Below are positions 9,303-17,505 of a DNA stretch of 64,000 nucleotides, piece by piece. A model generated the notes under the pieces. That model was not told the DNA's origin and did no database searches. It saw nothing but the letters and a program-made list of their open reading frames with translations. The translations under genes were made by a program, and so were the position numbers. Each line of letters opens with the position of its first letter. Position 1 is the stretch's first letter. Source of the stretch: DATFNI01 sp963712305 (GTDB lineage Bacteria; Bacteroidota; Rhodothermia; Balneolales; DATFMH01); the NCBI GenBank assembly GCA_963712305.1, contig CAVQHI010000001.1, forward strand, positions 2,356,001 to 2,420,000. The letters are read 5' to 3'.

Positions 9303-10550
9303 ATGGAAGCCATAAAAGTCAGAAACCTATACAAGATATTCGGCACCAAAACCAAACAGGCTTTGAAGCTGGTGCAACAGGATATGAGTAAGGAAGAAAT
9401 CCTTAAGAAAACCGGATGTACCGTAGGAGTCAATAATGTAAGCTTCGAAGTGATGCGAGGCGAAATATTCGTTCTGATGGGTTTGTCGGGCAGCGGGAAG
9501 TCAACAGTTCTACGCTGCCTTAACCGGTTGATCATGCCCACATCCGGCAGCATTGAGCTTGGTGATACAGATATCGTTAAGATGAGCCAGGAGGAGCTGT
9601 TAAAAATGCGTCGCAGTAAGATGTCGATGGTTTTTCAGCATTTTGGCTTGTTTCCACACCGTACAACCGTAGAAAATGTCGAATACGGTCTCGAAATCAG
9701 CGGTGTAGAAAAAGGTGAACGAAATGAAAAAGCACTAAAGGCTATCGAGCAGGTCGGCTTAAAAGGTTATGAGAACCAGCGTCCCAATGAATTGAGTGGC
9801 GGGATGCAGCAGCGTGTCGGCCTGGCACGTGCGCTTGCTAACGATTCGGAAATCCTGCTCATGGACGAGGCTTTTAGTGCCCTTGACCCGCTTATCCGGA
9901 GCAATCTTCAGGATGAGCTTTTAGAGCTGCAGTCGGAACTGAAAAAGACGATCGTGTTTATCACCCACGACCTCGATGAAGCCTTAAAACTGGGCGACCG
10001 CATCGGCATCCTGAAAGATGGACAAGTCGTTCAGATTGGAACCCCGGAAGAAATTTTGACAAATCCGGCAGATGATTATGTGCGTGCTTTCGTACAAAAC
10101 GTCGATCGTACGAAAATCATTACGGCCGGCACGTTGATGCGTAAACCACCAACGGTCCAATTGCCGAAAGATGGGCCAAAGGTTGCCAACAGGAAAATGG
10201 AAAAAATCGGTGTCTCGACCATTTACGTACTTGATGAACAACGCAAGCTGATGGGTGTGGCAAGAATCGACGACACGGTTAAGCTGGAAGAGAACAAAAG
10301 TAAGGATCTTCGAAGCGTCGTGATTCACGAGGTGGAAACAACCACCAAGGAAACGCCAATTAAGTATTTGCTGGGTAAGGCACTCGAAACAATATATCCA
10401 ATCGCGGTGCTTGATGAGAAAGAACGCCTGATTGGCATCGTCGACAGGGCAAGCATCATGGCTGAATTAACCTCTGATCTTGAGGAAATTCAACAGAACG
10501 GCGAGAGTGTCGGTGAAAAAGTGGAAGCCGAAGAAACCGGTACTGATTAA
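9303..10550 (+). CDS. opuAA: Glycine betaine/proline ABC transporter ATP-binding protein with CBS domains
   Basis: A 415-residue ProV/OpuAA ATPase that powers compatible-solute uptake. Walker A is G60-LSGSGKST-68, the Q-loop is in MVFQHFGLFPHRT, the signature LSGGMQQR, Walker B LLMDEAFSALD, and the switch His is in VFITHD. The family's N-terminal insert (residues 15-40) is present. Residues about 275-395 form two CBS repeats, which in Gram-positive OpuA sense ionic strength or c-di-AMP. An acidic tail follows. Permease and binding protein lie directly downstream. No good ribosome-binding site precedes the ATG. Confidence 0.95.
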   Translation: MEAIKVRNLYKIFGTKTKQALKLVQQDMSKEEILKKTGCTVGVNNVSFEVMRGEIFVLMGLSGSGKSTVLRCLNRLIMPTSGSIELGDTDIVKMSQEELLKMRRSKMSMVFQHFGLFPHRTTVENVEYGLEISGVEKGERNEKALKAIEQVGLKGYENQRPNELSGGMQQRVGLARALANDSEILLMDEAFSALDPLIRSNLQDELLELQSELKKTIVFITHDLDEALKLGDRIGILKDGQVVQIGTPEEILTNPADDYVRAFVQNVDRTKIITAGTLMRKPPTVQLPKDGPKVANRKMEKIGVSTIYVLDEQRKLMGVARIDDTVKLEENKSKDLRSVVIHEVETTTKETPIKYLLGKALETIYPIAVLDEKERLIGIVDRASIMAELTSDLEEIQQNGESVGEKVEAEETGTD

Positions 10551-10561
10551 TATTGTACCGG
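10537..10561 (+). promoter_or_regulatory. Intercistronic hairpin at the opuAA stop codon
   Basis: CCGGTAC (10537-10543) and GTACCGG (10555-10561) form a perfect 7-bp stem spanning the opuAA stop codon. No T-run follows, so it is more likely an mRNA-stability or partial attenuation element than a terminator. Confidence 0.45.
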
Positions 10562-10615
10562 CTCCCGGCTATGACAGACGATTCATACAACAACCTGCTT
10601 CAAACTTGATTGACA

Positions 10616-11449
10616 ATGATTCACATTGACATAGGAAAATTCTTTGAAATCATAATTAACTGGCTTAACACCAATATCGAGCCATTTTTCAATCTGATAA
10701 CGACGGTCATTAATGCTGTACTCAATGCGTTTTTCCAGGTATTGATCTGGCCGCATCCCTTTATAATGATTGTTTTACTTGCTCTCCTGGCATGGTATGT
10801 GGCTGGACGTGGTGTCGGTATATTTGCATTAATCGGCCAGTTTTTGATCTACAGCATGGGTCTGTGGGATAAAAATATGGAAACCCTCGCTTTGGTGATC
10901 ACATCGGTGGTCATTGCCCTTATCATAGGCATCCCTCTCGGCATATGGTCGTCTAAAAACGACAACGTAGAGCGTATAGTGAGACCTACACTGGACCTAA
11001 TGCAAACGATGCCTGCTTTTGTGTATCTGATCCCAGCCGTGCTGTTCTTTAGCCTTGGGAAGGTACCGGGTGTCATCTCAACGCTCATCTTTTCCATGCC
11101 GCCGGCTGTACGTTTTACGAATCTTGGAATTCGCCAGGTTCCAAAGGACATGCGGGAGGCTGCACTGGCGTTCGGATCAAACCCTAAGCAGATGCTCTAC
11201 AAGGTGGAACTTCCGGTAGCTTTGCCGACGATCATGGCGGGCGTCAACCAGACCATCATGCTGGCATTATCCATGGTTGTGATCGCGGCTTTAATTGGCG
11301 CCGGCGGTTTGGGTGAACCGGTATTGAAAGGTATCACTCAGCTAAAAATCGACCTTGGATTTAACGGGGGTATCGCCATTGTGATTCTGGCCATTTACCT
11401 GGATCGAATTACCCAGGCATTAGGAACAAATACACAACCTTCTCGTTAG
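10616..11449 (+). CDS. opuAB: Glycine betaine/proline ABC transporter permease
   Basis: The ProW/OpuAB inner-membrane permease, 277 residues from the ATG at 10616 (a TTG two codons upstream is possible). An amphipathic N-terminus precedes about six or seven membrane helices. The family motif TMPAFVYLIPAVLFFSLGKVPGV and the EAA-type loop REAALAFGSNPKQMLYKVELP, which contacts the ATPase, are both present. It ends at QPSR 38 bp before the binding-protein gene. Membership of the opu operon is secure from order and spacing. Confidence 0.94.
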   Translation: MIHIDIGKFFEIIINWLNTNIEPFFNLITTVINAVLNAFFQVLIWPHPFIMIVLLALLAWYVAGRGVGIFALIGQFLIYSMGLWDKNMETLALVITSVVIALIIGIPLGIWSSKNDNVERIVRPTLDLMQTMPAFVYLIPAVLFFSLGKVPGVISTLIFSMPPAVRFTNLGIRQVPKDMREAALAFGSNPKQMLYKVELPVALPTIMAGVNQTIMLALSMVVIAALIGAGGLGEPVLKGITQLKIDLGFNGGIAIVILAIYLDRITQALGTNTQPSR

Positions 11450-11486
11450 TAAAGTAAAAGTGGAATAAAAACAGAAAAGAGAAATT

Positions 11487-12386
11487 ATGAATGATCTAAA
11501 ACGAAAATTCTCACTTCTGACATATGGAATCAGCCTGATTCTGACGGTAGCTATTTTGGGCGGATGTTCAAAAAAAAGCAGCAACAAAAAGACTGCGGAT
11601 TTGGTATATGTCAACTGGGCGGAAGGTATTGCTTACACAAACCTCGCCAAAGAGGTCCTTCAGGATAAGATGGGATATGATGTAAAAATCACCTCTGCAG
11701 ACGTGGCTCCGGCGTATACAGCCGTTGCACAGGGAAATAAGGATGCTTTTATGGAGTCCTGGTTACCCACGCTGCATAAAGACTATATCGATCGCTTCAA
11801 AAACAAAATTGTGGATTTAGGAATCATCTATAGCGGGACTCAGAGCGGTTTGGTCGTTCCTGCATATGTACCCATAGATTCCATATCCCAGCTTAATAAG
11901 TACGCTGATAAGTTCAATGATCAGATTGTAGGTATCGACGCCGGTGCCGGTATCATGAAAACCACACAGCAGGTGATTGATGACTATAATCTGAAATTAA
12001 ACCTGCTTTCTTCCAGCGGACCTGCTATGACCTCAGCTTTGAAAAAAGCCATTGATCATAAAGAATGGATTGTCGTAACCGGCTGGAAACCACACTGGAT
12101 GTTTGGCAAGTGGGATCTGAAATTCCTGAAACAGTCTCCGGACAAAATCGTCTGGAAGAAAGGAAACATCCACATCTTCGGACGGAAAAATCTTAAAGAA
12201 GATAAGCCGGAACTGGCTCAATTCCTCTCCAACATGCATCTCACCGATGATCAGATATCCGACCTTATGCTTAAAGAACGAAATTCAGATCAACCGGAAG
12301 ATTCCGTTGCCAAGCAGTGGATGCGAAGCCATCCGAAGGTTATCGAAAGCTGGATTCCCAAGAATGAAAAAACAGCAATGAAGTAA
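11487..12386 (+). CDS. opuAC: Glycine betaine-binding lipoprotein
   Basis: A 299-residue substrate-binding protein of the OpuAC/ProX type. It has a lipoprotein signal with lipobox ILGGC (Cys about 27), so it is membrane-anchored rather than free in the periplasm. Aromatic cage candidates lie in VNWAEGIAY, MESWLP and GWKPHWMF, the tryptophan-rich positions that bind quaternary amines in this family. It is the third gene of the transporter and is followed by a terminator. Confidence 0.93.
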   Translation: MNDLKRKFSLLTYGISLILTVAILGGCSKKSSNKKTADLVYVNWAEGIAYTNLAKEVLQDKMGYDVKITSADVAPAYTAVAQGNKDAFMESWLPTLHKDYIDRFKNKIVDLGIIYSGTQSGLVVPAYVPIDSISQLNKYADKFNDQIVGIDAGAGIMKTTQQVIDDYNLKLNLLSSSGPAMTSALKKAIDHKEWIVVTGWKPHWMFGKWDLKFLKQSPDKIVWKKGNIHIFGRKNLKEDKPELAQFLSNMHLTDDQISDLMLKERNSDQPEDSVAKQWMRSHPKVIESWIPKNEKTAMK

Positions 12387-12418
12387 AAAATGACTTGTTG
12401 TTAGTTGTCAGTTGTTTG

Positions 12419-12454
12419 CCCTGTCAAGGCTTCAAAACCATGGCAGGGTTTTTT
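12419..12454 (+). terminator. Terminator of the betaine transporter operon
   Basis: CCCTGTC (12419-12425) pairs with GGCAGGG (12442-12448), with one G-U, followed by six T. It closes the opu operon before the P5C dehydrogenase gene. Confidence 0.82.
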
Positions 12455-12598
12455 ATTTGTAACTGTTAACTGTTTACTGATCACTGTTAACTATTGGCCT
12501 ATATTGGTACTTTATGCTGCCAAACGATATACCGTAATTTTCATGTTGGATATACTGAAAACGATTTAGAGATAATCAGGAAAAAATTTGGAGACTTT

Positions 12599-14230
12599 AT
12601 GTCACAGGCTTATTACAAAATTGAAGAACCAAGCAATGAATCATACCTGTCATATGCACCAGGTACTCCTGAGCGGAAGGCACTTAAGAAACAGCTTAAG
12701 GAATTACAATCTGAAGTTATTGAGATACCTGCCATCATTGGTGGTAAAGAGGTAAAAACCGATCGTACATTCGATGTAGTGATGCCACATAATCACAAGC
12801 ACAAACTGGCTACGGCATACTACTGTGGTGAAAAAGAAGTAAAGATGGCCATTGATGCGGCTCTTGAAGCCCGGAAAAAATGGGCAGCCATGCCATGGGA
12901 AGAACGGGTTGCCATATTCCAAAAGGCAGCTGACTTGCTTACGGGTCCGTGGCGCTACAAAATGAACGCGGCAACTATGCTTGGACAATCGAAAACACCG
13001 CATCAGTCTGAAATAGAATCCGTGGGCGAATTTTCCGACTTCCTTCGGTTCAATTCGTGGTACCTGGCAAAAATCATGTCGGAGCAACCCCATTCTCCGG
13101 ATAATATGTGGAACCGTATCGAGTATCGTCCGCTTGAAGGATTCATCTTTGCGGTAACTCCATTCAACTTTGTTGCTATTGGCGGCAACCTTCCGGCAGC
13201 ACCGGCCCTGGCAGGAAATGTAGCATTATGGAAACCTGCTCCGGGATCATTATACGCTAACTACTTTGTGATGAAGCTTTTCCGGGAAGCCGGGTTACCA
13301 GACGGTGTCATAAACTTTCTTCCGGGAGAAGGCGCTGATGTTGGTAATCCTGTGCTCAATAGTCCGGACCTGAGTGGCCTTCACTTCACAGGCTCCGTAC
13401 CAACATTCCAGCATCTTTGGAAACAGATTGGCCAGAACATCGATAAATACAAATATTTCCCCCGAATAGTCGGCGAGACCGGCGGCAAGGATTTCATCTT
13501 TGTGCACAACTCAGCAGACGTGGACGCCCTGGTTGTCGCAGCCTTACGTGGTGCTTACGAATACCAGGGACAAAAATGTTCTGCTGCCTCAAGGATGTAT
13601 ATTCCAAATTCACTGTGGAATGAGTTCAAAAGCAAATTCATTCCAGAAGTTAAGAAGATCAAGACCGGAGACATTGAGGATTTCGGCAACTTCATGGGGG
13701 CTCTCATCGACCGCAAAGCTTTTGACAAGGTCACATCCTATATCGATTACGCGAAAAAATCCAACGACGCGGAAATCCTGACAGGCGGCACGTATGACGA
13801 TTCTAAAGGCTATTTTGTGGATCCTACCGTTGTTGTCACCACTGATCCGCACTTCAAACTGATTGAAGAAGAGATATTTGGCCCGGTCCTCACCATTTAT
13901 GTCTATGAAGACAAGGATTTCGAAAAAGCATTACAGCTTTGTGAGTCGACCTCACCCTACGCTTTGACGGGTGCTATTTTTGCCCGTGATCGTTATGCGC
14001 TTAAACATATGAGCAATTTTCTGACAAATGCCGCAGGCAACTTCTATATCAACGACAAGCCGACGGCGGCTATCGTCAATCAACAGCCGTTCGGCGGAGC
14101 GCGTAAATCCGGTACGAACGATAAAGCCGGGAGCATCTCCCACATGTTGCGCTGGCTGTCTATGCGTTCGATCAAGGAAACGATGAGTCCCGCGAAAGAC
14201 TGGACCTATCCTTATATGAAAGGTGAATGA
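12599..14230 (+). CDS. pruA: L-glutamate gamma-semialdehyde (P5C) dehydrogenase
   Basis: Oxidises glutamate gamma-semialdehyde/P5C to glutamate with NAD+, the second step of proline breakdown. It is the stand-alone ALDH4A1-like form, not the long PutA fusion. The active-site Cys lies in YQGQKCSAASR and the general-base Glu in VGETGGKDF. The NAD-binding segment FTGSVPTF and the C-terminal PFGGARKSGTNDKAG are also present. I use the ATG at 12599, not the longer TTG-start ORF (12494): GGAG sits 7 nt upstream and the resulting 543 residues match the family. No proline dehydrogenase gene is adjacent. The nearby transporter could import proline as well as betaine. Confidence 0.95.
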   Translation: MSQAYYKIEEPSNESYLSYAPGTPERKALKKQLKELQSEVIEIPAIIGGKEVKTDRTFDVVMPHNHKHKLATAYYCGEKEVKMAIDAALEARKKWAAMPWEERVAIFQKAADLLTGPWRYKMNAATMLGQSKTPHQSEIESVGEFSDFLRFNSWYLAKIMSEQPHSPDNMWNRIEYRPLEGFIFAVTPFNFVAIGGNLPAAPALAGNVALWKPAPGSLYANYFVMKLFREAGLPDGVINFLPGEGADVGNPVLNSPDLSGLHFTGSVPTFQHLWKQIGQNIDKYKYFPRIVGETGGKDFIFVHNSADVDALVVAALRGAYEYQGQKCSAASRMYIPNSLWNEFKSKFIPEVKKIKTGDIEDFGNFMGALIDRKAFDKVTSYIDYAKKSNDAEILTGGTYDDSKGYFVDPTVVVTTDPHFKLIEEEIFGPVLTIYVYEDKDFEKALQLCESTSPYALTGAIFARDRYALKHMSNFLTNAAGNFYINDKPTAAIVNQQPFGGARKSGTNDKAGSISHMLRWLSMRSIKETMSPAKDWTYPYMKGE

Positions 14231-14236
14231 ACTGAT

Positions 14237-14270
14237 AGGCCCGCAAGGTTTTCGAAAGCCTTGCGGGTCT
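14237..14270 (+). terminator. Terminator after pruA
   Basis: AGGCCCGCAAGG (14237-14248) pairs with CCTTGCGGGTCT (14259-14270) apart from one G-U, with loop TTTTCGAAAG. The T-run is weak (TAATG), but stem and position fit a terminator. Confidence 0.7.
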
Positions 14271-14317
14271 TAATGAGAGGTTAAAATCATATATTCTCCC
14301 TAAAAAGGATAGAAAAT

Positions 14318-14743
14318 ATGAGCGATGAGGATGTCAGATGGAAACAGCGCTTTGAAAGTTTCGATATGGCATACAGGCGGCTCAAAGAAGCTGTGGATAT
14401 GCCTGAACTCAACGAACTGGAGAGGAACGGATTGGTTCAGAGGTATGATTTTACCCTTGAGATGGGCTGGAAAACGTTGAAAGATTACCTGCAGGATAAG
14501 AAATTTGAGTTTAAACCATCTCCCAAAGATACGCTCAGGCTGGCACAACAAAGTGAATACATCGACTATGCCCAGGAACTCATTGACGGCCTGGAACTTA
14601 GAAATGAACTTTCCCACGATTACAATGGTGAAAAATTCCTGAAATCCGAACAAAAATTTCGTGAAGTTATTTTTCCTGCGTTGACAAAACTGCATCATTT
14701 TTTAGAGTACGAAATAAATAAAAAACGATGTATCACGGCCTGA
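14318..14743 (+). CDS. Nucleotidyltransferase substrate-binding protein (HI0074 family)
   Basis: A 141-residue, largely helical protein of the HI0074/HEPN-related family, which pairs with small MNT nucleotidyltransferases. Family landmarks are RFESFDMAYRRLKEA at the start, the QRYDFTLEMGWKTLKDYL core and ELRNELSHDYN near residue 95. The next gene overlaps its end by 16 bp and encodes the matching MNT domain, the usual gene pair. Such pairs are often toxin-antitoxin-like, with MNT modifying or neutralising the helical partner. The partner here is interrupted, so activity is uncertain. Confidence 0.85.
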   Translation: MSDEDVRWKQRFESFDMAYRRLKEAVDMPELNELERNGLVQRYDFTLEMGWKTLKDYLQDKKFEFKPSPKDTLRLAQQSEYIDYAQELIDGLELRNELSHDYNGEKFLKSEQKFREVIFPALTKLHHFLEYEINKKRCITA

Positions 14744-15045
14744 CCTCCCGAGATGTCCATACTATTCGTGAAATTTTGGACAATTACCCGGATGTGGAGA
14801 CGGTATATCTGTTCGGCAGCCGGGCAATGGGAACCTATCGCAAGGGCAGTGATATTGATCTTGTTATTATGAATGAAGGTGTATCAGCAGATACTTTGAG
14901 GTCCATCCTGTTCGACATGTAAGAAAGTACCCTGCCCTATTTTGTGGATGTGTTGTATTATCCGGATATCAAAGAAGACGCACTGAAAGCACATATCGAC
15001 CGGGCGGGCAAACCCTTTTATCAGAAAGAAAAATCGGGCGTTTGA
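14728..15045 (+). pseudogene. MNT nucleotidyltransferase with in-frame stop
   Basis: The HI0073-like partner of the preceding gene. The first 64 codons carry the nucleotidyltransferase signature VYLFGSRAMGTYRKGSDIDLVIM (GSRA...SDID). A TAA at 14920-14922 then ends the frame. The same frame continues without a shift as ESTLPYFVDVLYYP...LKAHIDRAGKPFYQ, the normal C-terminal half of the family, to a TGA at 15043-15045. The truncated product keeps the first two catalytic carboxylates but lacks the third (expected in the VDV strand). It reads as a recent nonsense mutation or a sequencing error. Confidence 0.8.
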
Positions 15046-15104
15046 GGGTGAGGATTAAATGGATGGTTTGAATGTGTCCCTTTCCCATCCATCGATACAC
15101 CACC

Positions 15105-15365
15105 ACGATGTCATCCTGAGCCCTGATCAACTGTTTCATACCAGTAATGATCCCCTCGGGCGAAGGATCTCGTATGTATACGGAAACGCTTGTAGCACAT
15201 GAACGGCTCGCTGCCCGCTACTGACGAGATCCTAAGCCGATCCCGGGAACAGCCGGGATCGCCGGCAGGATGACATTGTAACACCTGAACGGCGCGTTGC
15301 CGGATGCAGACGAGATCCTTCGTTATCCCACAAGCGGAATAACAATCAGAGGATGACATTCCTGT
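15105..15365. repeat. MITE-like interspersed repeat, double copy
   Basis: Non-coding stretch bounded by GATGTCATCCTGAG at the left and AGGATGACATT at the right, an inverted pair. Inside is a second half-copy with the core GCGCGTTGCCGGATGCAGAC followed by GAGATCCT, and an AGGATGACAT end at about 15278. The same core and ends recur at 15761-15938 and 20849-21016. No ORF is credible within it. Confidence 0.75.
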
Positions 15366-15454
15366 GAGTAGGTTGGGAATTTTTAATTACTATTATTGTA
15401 AGGCTTTGGTCAGTGAAGGGTCTGTTTTATAAAAACCAATTTAAATTCCAGGCC

Positions 15455-15742
15455 ATGGCCTATTATGTTTATATGGTTACCAACCAAAGAAAAACCGTGC
15501 TGTATACCGGAATAACCAGTGAGTTAGTAAAACGTACGATTCAGCACAAAGAGAAAAAGTTTCCCGGATTTACCCAGCGTTATAATGTAGACCGGCTTGT
15601 TTACTATGAATCACACGAGATGGTTGAAGACGCCATCAAAAGGGAGAAGCAAATCAAAGGATGGACACGCAGAAAGAAGGAAAAGCTTATCAACAAATTC
15701 AATCCGGAGTGGAAGGATTTGTTTGAAGATATAATAAACTAA
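15455..15742 (+). CDS. GIY-YIG nuclease superfamily protein
   Basis: A 95-residue single-domain GIY-YIG protein of the short UPF0213/excinuclease-subunit-C-like type. The motif pair appears as YVYMV ... LYTGITS, with the conserved Arg in LVKRTIQHK and the metal-binding Glu in IKREKQIKGW. ATG 15455 is preferred over the GTG at 15413 because the family starts a few residues before the GIY strand. The gene is sandwiched between two copies of the MITE-like repeat. Its role is unknown: these small proteins are common and rarely characterised, and it may be a stray nuclease of mobile origin. Confidence 0.85.
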   Translation: MAYYVYMVTNQRKTVLYTGITSELVKRTIQHKEKKFPGFTQRYNVDRLVYYESHEMVEDAIKREKQIKGWTRRKKEKLINKFNPEWKDLFEDIIN

Positions 15743-15760
15743 CCAGCCTAAACACCCCCA

Positions 15761-15938
15761 GGATGTCATTCTGAGGCCCCACTCCCCACCCTTATTCTTC
15801 AGTTACCAATTACTTGGGCCGATCCCGAGGTGTCGGGACGTCTGCACTCGGCAGCGATCGTGGCACTGAAAGGCGCGTTGCCGGATGCTGACGAGATCCT
15901 ACGTTATCCCGCAAGCGGAATAACATCAGGATGACATC
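15761..15938. repeat. MITE-like interspersed repeat, second copy
   Basis: Begins GGATGTCATTCTGAGGCC and ends AACATCAGGATGACAT, with the shared core GGCGCGTTGCCGGATGC and GACGAGATCCTACGTT inside. Similarity to the 20849 copy continues beyond the right end (GGGTTG-GTTGCG-TGGAG-GGCGGATG), so the mobile or recombining unit is longer than the palindrome. Confidence 0.78.
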
Positions 15939-16042
15939 TTTGTGTTTGGGTTGGGTTGCGGTTGCGTGGAGAGGCGGATGACACACCGGTTTCTGTTCCA
16001 CACATCTTTCCCGTTGCAACCCATTTCACGTTCGGATGGGGT

Positions 16043-16162
16043 TATCACTCTCGTTACGATGCTCTGCTTCGTAATGCCAGCTTGGGAGCTCTGCTCCCAT
16101 TTTATCTGAAAGGGAAGCAGAGCTTCACCACGGGGTATTCGGGACGTTGGGAACGAGGGTTT
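16043..16162. repeat. Second repeat family (R2), copy a
   Basis: A 120-bp element: CTCTCGTTACGATGCTCTGC at the left, GGGAGCTCTGCTCCC hairpin in the middle, GGGAAGCAGAGCTTCA, then GGGACGTTGGGAACGAGGGTT at the right. The left and right segments are partly complementary (CTCTGCTTC/GAAGCAGAG), so the whole can fold. It matches 16877-16998 closely and lies just past the end of the crystallin-like gene. Confidence 0.75.
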
Positions 16163-16181
16163 AATCCTACGCATCGAAAGC

Positions 16182-16481
16182 TCATGGAGCGTGATCAAGA
16201 ATCTTAACTGAGTCTATCTCATCCTCCATATCGCCAAGATCACGAATTTCCGAATTTGGACCAATAGTCTGACTAGTATCTTGATAACCTTCGTCAGCAT
16301 AAATAATGATCCAGCATTTAGGACCGGTCTGGAGACTTCCAATCTGATCTCCCCAGTCATATCCATTCGCACCAGGAAGGTCACGCATATTGTTGTATTC
16401 CGCAGGTCCATGCAACGTTAGTGAATTGTCGTTGAAGTTGGTGTCTTCATAGATCTTTACCCAGCATCCATCAGTTGCCAT
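16182..16481 (-). CDS. Beta/gamma-crystallin-like protein
   Basis: A 99-residue protein made of two Greek-key-like halves. CWVKIYEDTNFNDNSLTLHG and CWIIIYADEGYQDTSQTIGP are the two A-type strands. Each half ends in a segment like the family's D/N-D/N-X-X-S/T-S calcium site (GDQIGS and EDEIDS). I chose the ATG at 16481 because AAAGGG lies about 8 nt upstream; the longer ORF (16538) would overlap the gene before it. There is no signal peptide, so it is probably cytoplasmic. Microbial crystallins are calcium-binding folds with stress or structural roles; the role here is unknown. It forms a two-gene operon with the 85-residue gene upstream. Confidence 0.72.
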   Translation of the reverse strand: MATDGCWVKIYEDTNFNDNSLTLHGPAEYNNMRDLPGANGYDWGDQIGSLQTGPKCWIIIYADEGYQDTSQTIGPNSEIRDLGDMEDEIDSVKILDHAP

Positions 16482-16525
16482 ATGTTTTACCCTTTCTTTT
16501 TTGTTCATGTGTTTCTGTTTCGGTA

Positions 16526-16783
16526 TTAAGAATCCCAATCCTCACCATTGTCGAAATCCATATGATGGCGTTCTTGACCATCCCATAAGATTTTGAGACT
16601 TGCGTTCCTTCCGTTTTGATATCCGTCAGCGTGGAAGTGAACGTGGGGTAGAGTCGCCCATTGGGCCGGAACTGGCTTTGTTATATCGCCTTCTGCAGAC
16701 GACCAATCAAGTGCATGAGTTCCATCACAAGAAACTGTTATACTGGTGACTTCGTTAGGAATAGATCTAATCGACCAAGCCAT
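16526..16783 (-). CDS. Small protein of unknown function, upstream of crystallin-like gene
   Basis: An 85-residue protein with a good ribosome-binding site (AAAGGAAGGG) and no signal peptide. It is rich in Trp, His and Asp (HVHFHADG, QERHHMDFDNGEDW) with alternating beta-like segments, so a small beta-sandwich is plausible. I do not recognise the family. The crystallin-like gene begins 44 bp downstream on the same strand and both lie between two R2 repeat copies, so they probably work and travel together. Confidence 0.6.
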   Translation of the reverse strand: MAWSIRSIPNEVTSITVSCDGTHALDWSSAEGDITKPVPAQWATLPHVHFHADGYQNGRNASLKILWDGQERHHMDFDNGEDWDS

Positions 16784-16876
16784 ATTTTTTCCCTTCCTTT
16801 GTTTATGATTATGTTTCTGTTAACTCAAGTTTTATCACGCCTAAGTGTGAACCTACATTAATGTGACCTTAGGTAT

Positions 16877-16998
16877 TATCTCTCGTTACGATGCTCTGCT
16901 TCGTAACGCCGTTCCGGGAGCTCTGTTCCCATTTTATTTACAAGGGAAGCAGAGCTTCAACGCGGTGCGTTCCTAATGGGACGTATGGGACGAGGGTT
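16877..16998. repeat. Second repeat family (R2), copy b
   Basis: Same order of blocks as copy a (CTCTCGTTACGATGCTCTGC; GGGAGCTCTGTTCCC; GGGAAGCAGAGCTTCA; GGGACGAGGGTT) in the same orientation. It lies on the other side of the crystallin operon, leaving the two genes bracketed by direct repeats. Confidence 0.75.
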
Positions 16999-17025
16999 AG
17001 GTTACTTTGATCATTTAGCTAATAT

Positions 17026-17262
17026 CTAACAATCCGCTTCTGGTGGTAAGACACAAATACAACCAAATGGAGTTGTAATACTAATCAAGCATGGCAACCC
17101 GTCAGTTCGATCGCTATCATTGTGAATTGTAAAAGCAGCAGCATGGTTCTCGGATTTTGCACATGACTCTATTACTGCTTTTGCAATTTTCATTGATGTC
17201 TCCTGTGTAAGATTAGAGATTATATTTTTTACTTCTTTTTCAGAAATTTTTTTTGTTTCCAT
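17026..17262 (-). CDS. Small ORF with cysteine-containing C-terminus
   Basis: A 78-residue protein. The N-terminal half is a charged, helix-prone segment (KKISEKEVKNIISNLTQETSMKIAKAVIE). The C-terminal half is short and hydrophobic with several cysteines (GLPCLIS, FGCICVLPPEADC). A leader-plus-core layout of this kind occurs in peptide natural-product precursors, but no modifying enzyme lies next to it. It has no signal peptide or recognised domain. It may equally be an ordinary small protein of the repeat-rich zone. Confidence 0.5.
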   Translation of the reverse strand: METKKISEKEVKNIISNLTQETSMKIAKAVIESCAKSENHAAAFTIHNDSDRTDGLPCLISITTPFGCICVLPPEADC

Positions 17263-17505
17263 GATTATTTATGTTTTGCCTACTCTATTGTTATACAGTT
17301 TTCGGCTCCCCTGTTGCTTACTTTTTTATTTAATGTCGCTTTTCAGCGGTTGCCGACATTTTCGAATATCAATGACTCTCATATTTGACTTGTGCATTAT
17401 GAACAACTTCTTAATTTAGATATGTAACACACCTAACCTCCCCTCTTTACTCCTGCAGGATGATGCTGACAAACAATCTTACGGGTCTGAATAACATGGT
17501 TCGCT

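Noticed and set aside
12494..12598. TTG extension of P5C dehydrogenase
   Set aside because: Adds 35 unlike residues; ATG 12599 has GGAG at 7 nt and standard length.
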